Positions 62,575-64,000 of a stretch of 64,000 bases of DNA are shown here, piece after piece. Under the pieces are notes generated by a model. It was not told the origin of the DNA. It made no database searches and saw only the letters and a program-made list of their open reading frames with translations. The DNA is taken from positions 20,645 to 84,644 of the forward strand of contig WSYC01000008.1 of the NCBI GenBank assembly GCA_009773635.1, in the 5' to 3' direction. This DNA is from Beijerinckiaceae bacterium (GTDB taxonomy: Bacteria > Pseudomonadota > Alphaproteobacteria > Rhizobiales > Beijerinckiaceae). A program made the translations under genes and the position numbers. How positions within the stretch are numbered: the stretch's first letter is position 1; the number at the start of each line of letters is the position of its first letter.

Positions 62575-64000
62575 TCATTCGGCATGGTGGTCTCCCCGCT
62601 CCCAGCGATGAAACCGCGCGATCCAGCCGAGCACCCGCTCGGGTGCATGCGCCTTTTTCCAGGCCCCTGCCGTGTACTTATTGGCTTCAGTCAACGTCGG
62701 ATAGGCGTGGATCGTTCCGAGAATCTTGTTCAGTCCCAGCCCGTGCTTCATCGCCAGCACGACTTCGGCAAGAAGATCGCCGGCGTGTTCGCCCACGATG
62801 GTGGCACCGAGAATGCGATCCTTGCCGGGAGTGGTCAGAACCTTGACGAAGCCCTCGGTGGCACCATCCGCGATCGCGCGATCAAGCTCATGCATTGCAA
62901 AATGCGTGACCTCGAAGGCAATGCCCTTCTCGCGGGCCTCGCGCTCGTTGAGGCCGACGCGGGCAATTTCGGGATCGAGAAAGGTCGTCGCAGGCAAAAC
63001 CGAATAGTCGACCTTGAACCGCCAGAAGCGCCCGAACAGCGCGTTCACCGCTGCGTGCCAGCCCTGATGCCCGGCGGCATGGGTCAACTGATAGGGGCCG
63101 GCGACATCCCCGGCGGCAAGGATATTCGGGAAGATGGTTTCGAGATAGTCGTTGGTTTGAACCACCCGGCCGACGGGAATGCCGAGGGCTTCAAGGCCGT
63201 AGCCTTCGAGCCGGGCTACACGCCCGGTGGCGATGATCAAGGCATCGAAGGTGAGGGTATTTTCGCGGCCATCCTGTTCCACAACCAGCGTTTTTTCGCC
63301 GTTTATCACCGCGCAGCGGAGCGCGCGACAGCCGGTGAGAACGCTAACGCCATCGGCCTCCAGACTGGCCCGCGCCAGAGCTGAAACGTCATCATCCTCG
63401 CGCAGGAGGAGACGGTCCGCCATTTCAACTTGCGTCACCGCAGCTCCGAGCCGCGCAAAGCTCTGGGCGAGTTCGCAGCCGATCGGGCCGCCGCCCAGCA
63501 GCACAATCCGGCGGGGGATTTCATTCAGCTCGGCAAAGGCATCCCAGAGCGTATCGGAGGTGAGATAGCCGACCTCATCGAGCCCCGGCAGCGGCGGCAC
63601 GAACGGGCGCGCACCCGTCGCAATGATGATCGAGCGCGTCGTCAGCCGCGTGGTGGTGCCATCCGCATGGGTGATCTCGACCGTCCATGGATCGAGGATC
63701 GCCGCGCGCCCGGTGGCGACCTCAACACCAAGGCCGGTATAGCGCTCGACCGAATCATGCGGCGCGATCTCGGCAATCACCCGGTGAATGCGCGCCATGA
63801 CATCGCGGAAATCGAGTGTCGGCGCTGTTGCCCGCAACCCGTAGCGGTCCGCGTGGCGGATCTGATGCGCAAGTTTTGCGCTGCGGATCAGCGCCTTGGA
63901 AGGCACGCAACCGTAGTTCAGGCAATCGCCGCCCATCCTGTGCGCTTCGATCAGCGTCACTTTTGCGCGCACGGCAGCCGCGACATAGGCGGTGACGAGT
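62575..64000 (-). CDS. FAD-dependent pyridine nucleotide-disulfide oxidoreductase (mercuric reductase/lipoamide dehydrogenase-like), 5' end outside window
   Basis: About 475 residues are visible; the frame is open at the right edge and the N-terminal FAD GxGxxG strand is cut off. The redox-active disulfide is GDCLNYGCVPSK. The NAD-binding site is IVLLGGGPIGCELAQSFARL, followed by ILAAGDVAGPYQLTH (second FAD site) and the C-terminal dimerisation domain with IVGEHAGDLLAEVVLAMKHG and IHAYPTLTEANK. The C-terminus lacks both the lipoamide dehydrogenase HxHPTxxE His-Glu pair and the paired cysteines of mercuric reductase. It belongs to the uncharacterised family of dihydrolipoyl dehydrogenase-like proteins. 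Confidence 0.9.
   Translation of the reverse strand, partial: LVTAYVAAAVRAKVTLIEAHRMGGDCLNYGCVPSKALIRSAKLAHQIRHADRYGLRATAPTLDFRDVMARIHRVIAEIAPHDSVERYTGLGVEVATGRAAILDPWTVEITHADGTTTRLTTRSIIIATGARPFVPPLPGLDEVGYLTSDTLWDAFAELNEIPRRIVLLGGGPIGCELAQSFARLGAAVTQVEMADRLLLREDDDVSALARASLEADGVSVLTGCRALRCAVINGEKTLVVEQDGRENTLTFDALIIATGRVARLEGYGLEALGIPVGRVVQTNDYLETIFPNILAAGDVAGPYQLTHAAGHQGWHAAVNALFGRFWRFKVDYSVLPATTFLDPEIARVGLNEREAREKGIAFEVTHFAMHELDRAIADGATEGFVKVLTTPGKDRILGATIVGEHAGDLLAEVVLAMKHGLGLNKILGTIHAYPTLTEANKYTAGAWKKAHAPERVLGWIARFHRWERGDHHAE

Overview
The window looks like a chromosomal segment of a GC-rich alphaproteobacterium, most likely order Hyphomicrobiales (Rhizobiales). The grounds are gene content and order (heparinase II/III-purH; acnA beside ccmABCDG; yciB, ftsY, mtaB and dapF; ffh-NIPSNAP-rpsP-rimM-trmD-rplS), the alphaproteobacterial families DUF2794, DUF1223 and IalB, and short palindromic intergenic repeats of a type common in that order. 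Genus cannot be resolved by eye. There is no rRNA, tRNA, insertion sequence, phage or CRISPR array that I can support. Most of the window is ordinary core genome; the more accessory stretch is roughly 43.6-62.4 kb.

Layout. 1-9.2 kb: tail of a heparinase-like gene, purH, a 180-kDa-type NAD-glutamate dehydrogenase, an AhpD-like protein and DUF2794. 9.3-16.6 kb: Bax-inhibitor-1 protein, a YbbA/YbbP-like ABC pair divergent from a TesA-type esterase, an unknown protein, thpR and a short-chain dehydrogenase. 16.7-24.3 kb: DUF1232, an ECF sigma factor divergent from an IalB-like secreted protein, rlmN, a YiiX-like hydrolase, LysE exporter, ggt and DUF1223. 24.4-30.3 kb: acnA and the cytochrome c maturation operon ccmABCDG. 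30.3-35.4 kb: yciB with an odd repeated 3' end, a FAH-family hydrolase, and the dapF-mtaB-ftsY operon. 35.5-38.8 kb: two secreted proteins, a GNAT enzyme and a second LysE exporter. 39.2-43.5 kb: the SRP/ribosome operon ffh to rplS. 43.6-46.9 kb: a 34-residue lipoprotein, hmgA and a TadG-like protein.

47.1-53.4 kb is the most distinctive block. A TupBCA-type tungstate ABC transporter is divergently transcribed from a three-gene operon: a helix-turn-helix regulator fused to a periplasmic-binding-protein-like domain, a degenerate MoeA-like protein, and a MoeA fused to the same kind of binding domain. It reads as a self-contained oxyanion uptake, sensing and cofactor-insertion module. 53.4-59.3 kb is sulfur-flavoured: an Lrp-type regulator divergent from a PLP-dependent gamma-elimination/replacement enzyme, an MmgE/PrpD protein, OsmC, a two-domain sulfurtransferase and metZ. 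59.4-62.4 kb holds an enoyl-CoA hydratase, and a MoxR ATPase divergent from a CoxE-like VWA protein. The window ends inside a flavin disulfide oxidoreductase.

Small-scale structure worth attention: a 113/114-bp tandem repeat that re-copies the end of yciB together with a palindromic repeat; dispersed 44-bp palindromic elements; a terminator on the minus strand with no gene in front of it; and several strong palindromes in promoter regions. Functions are family-level assignments from reading the sequence, not database results.
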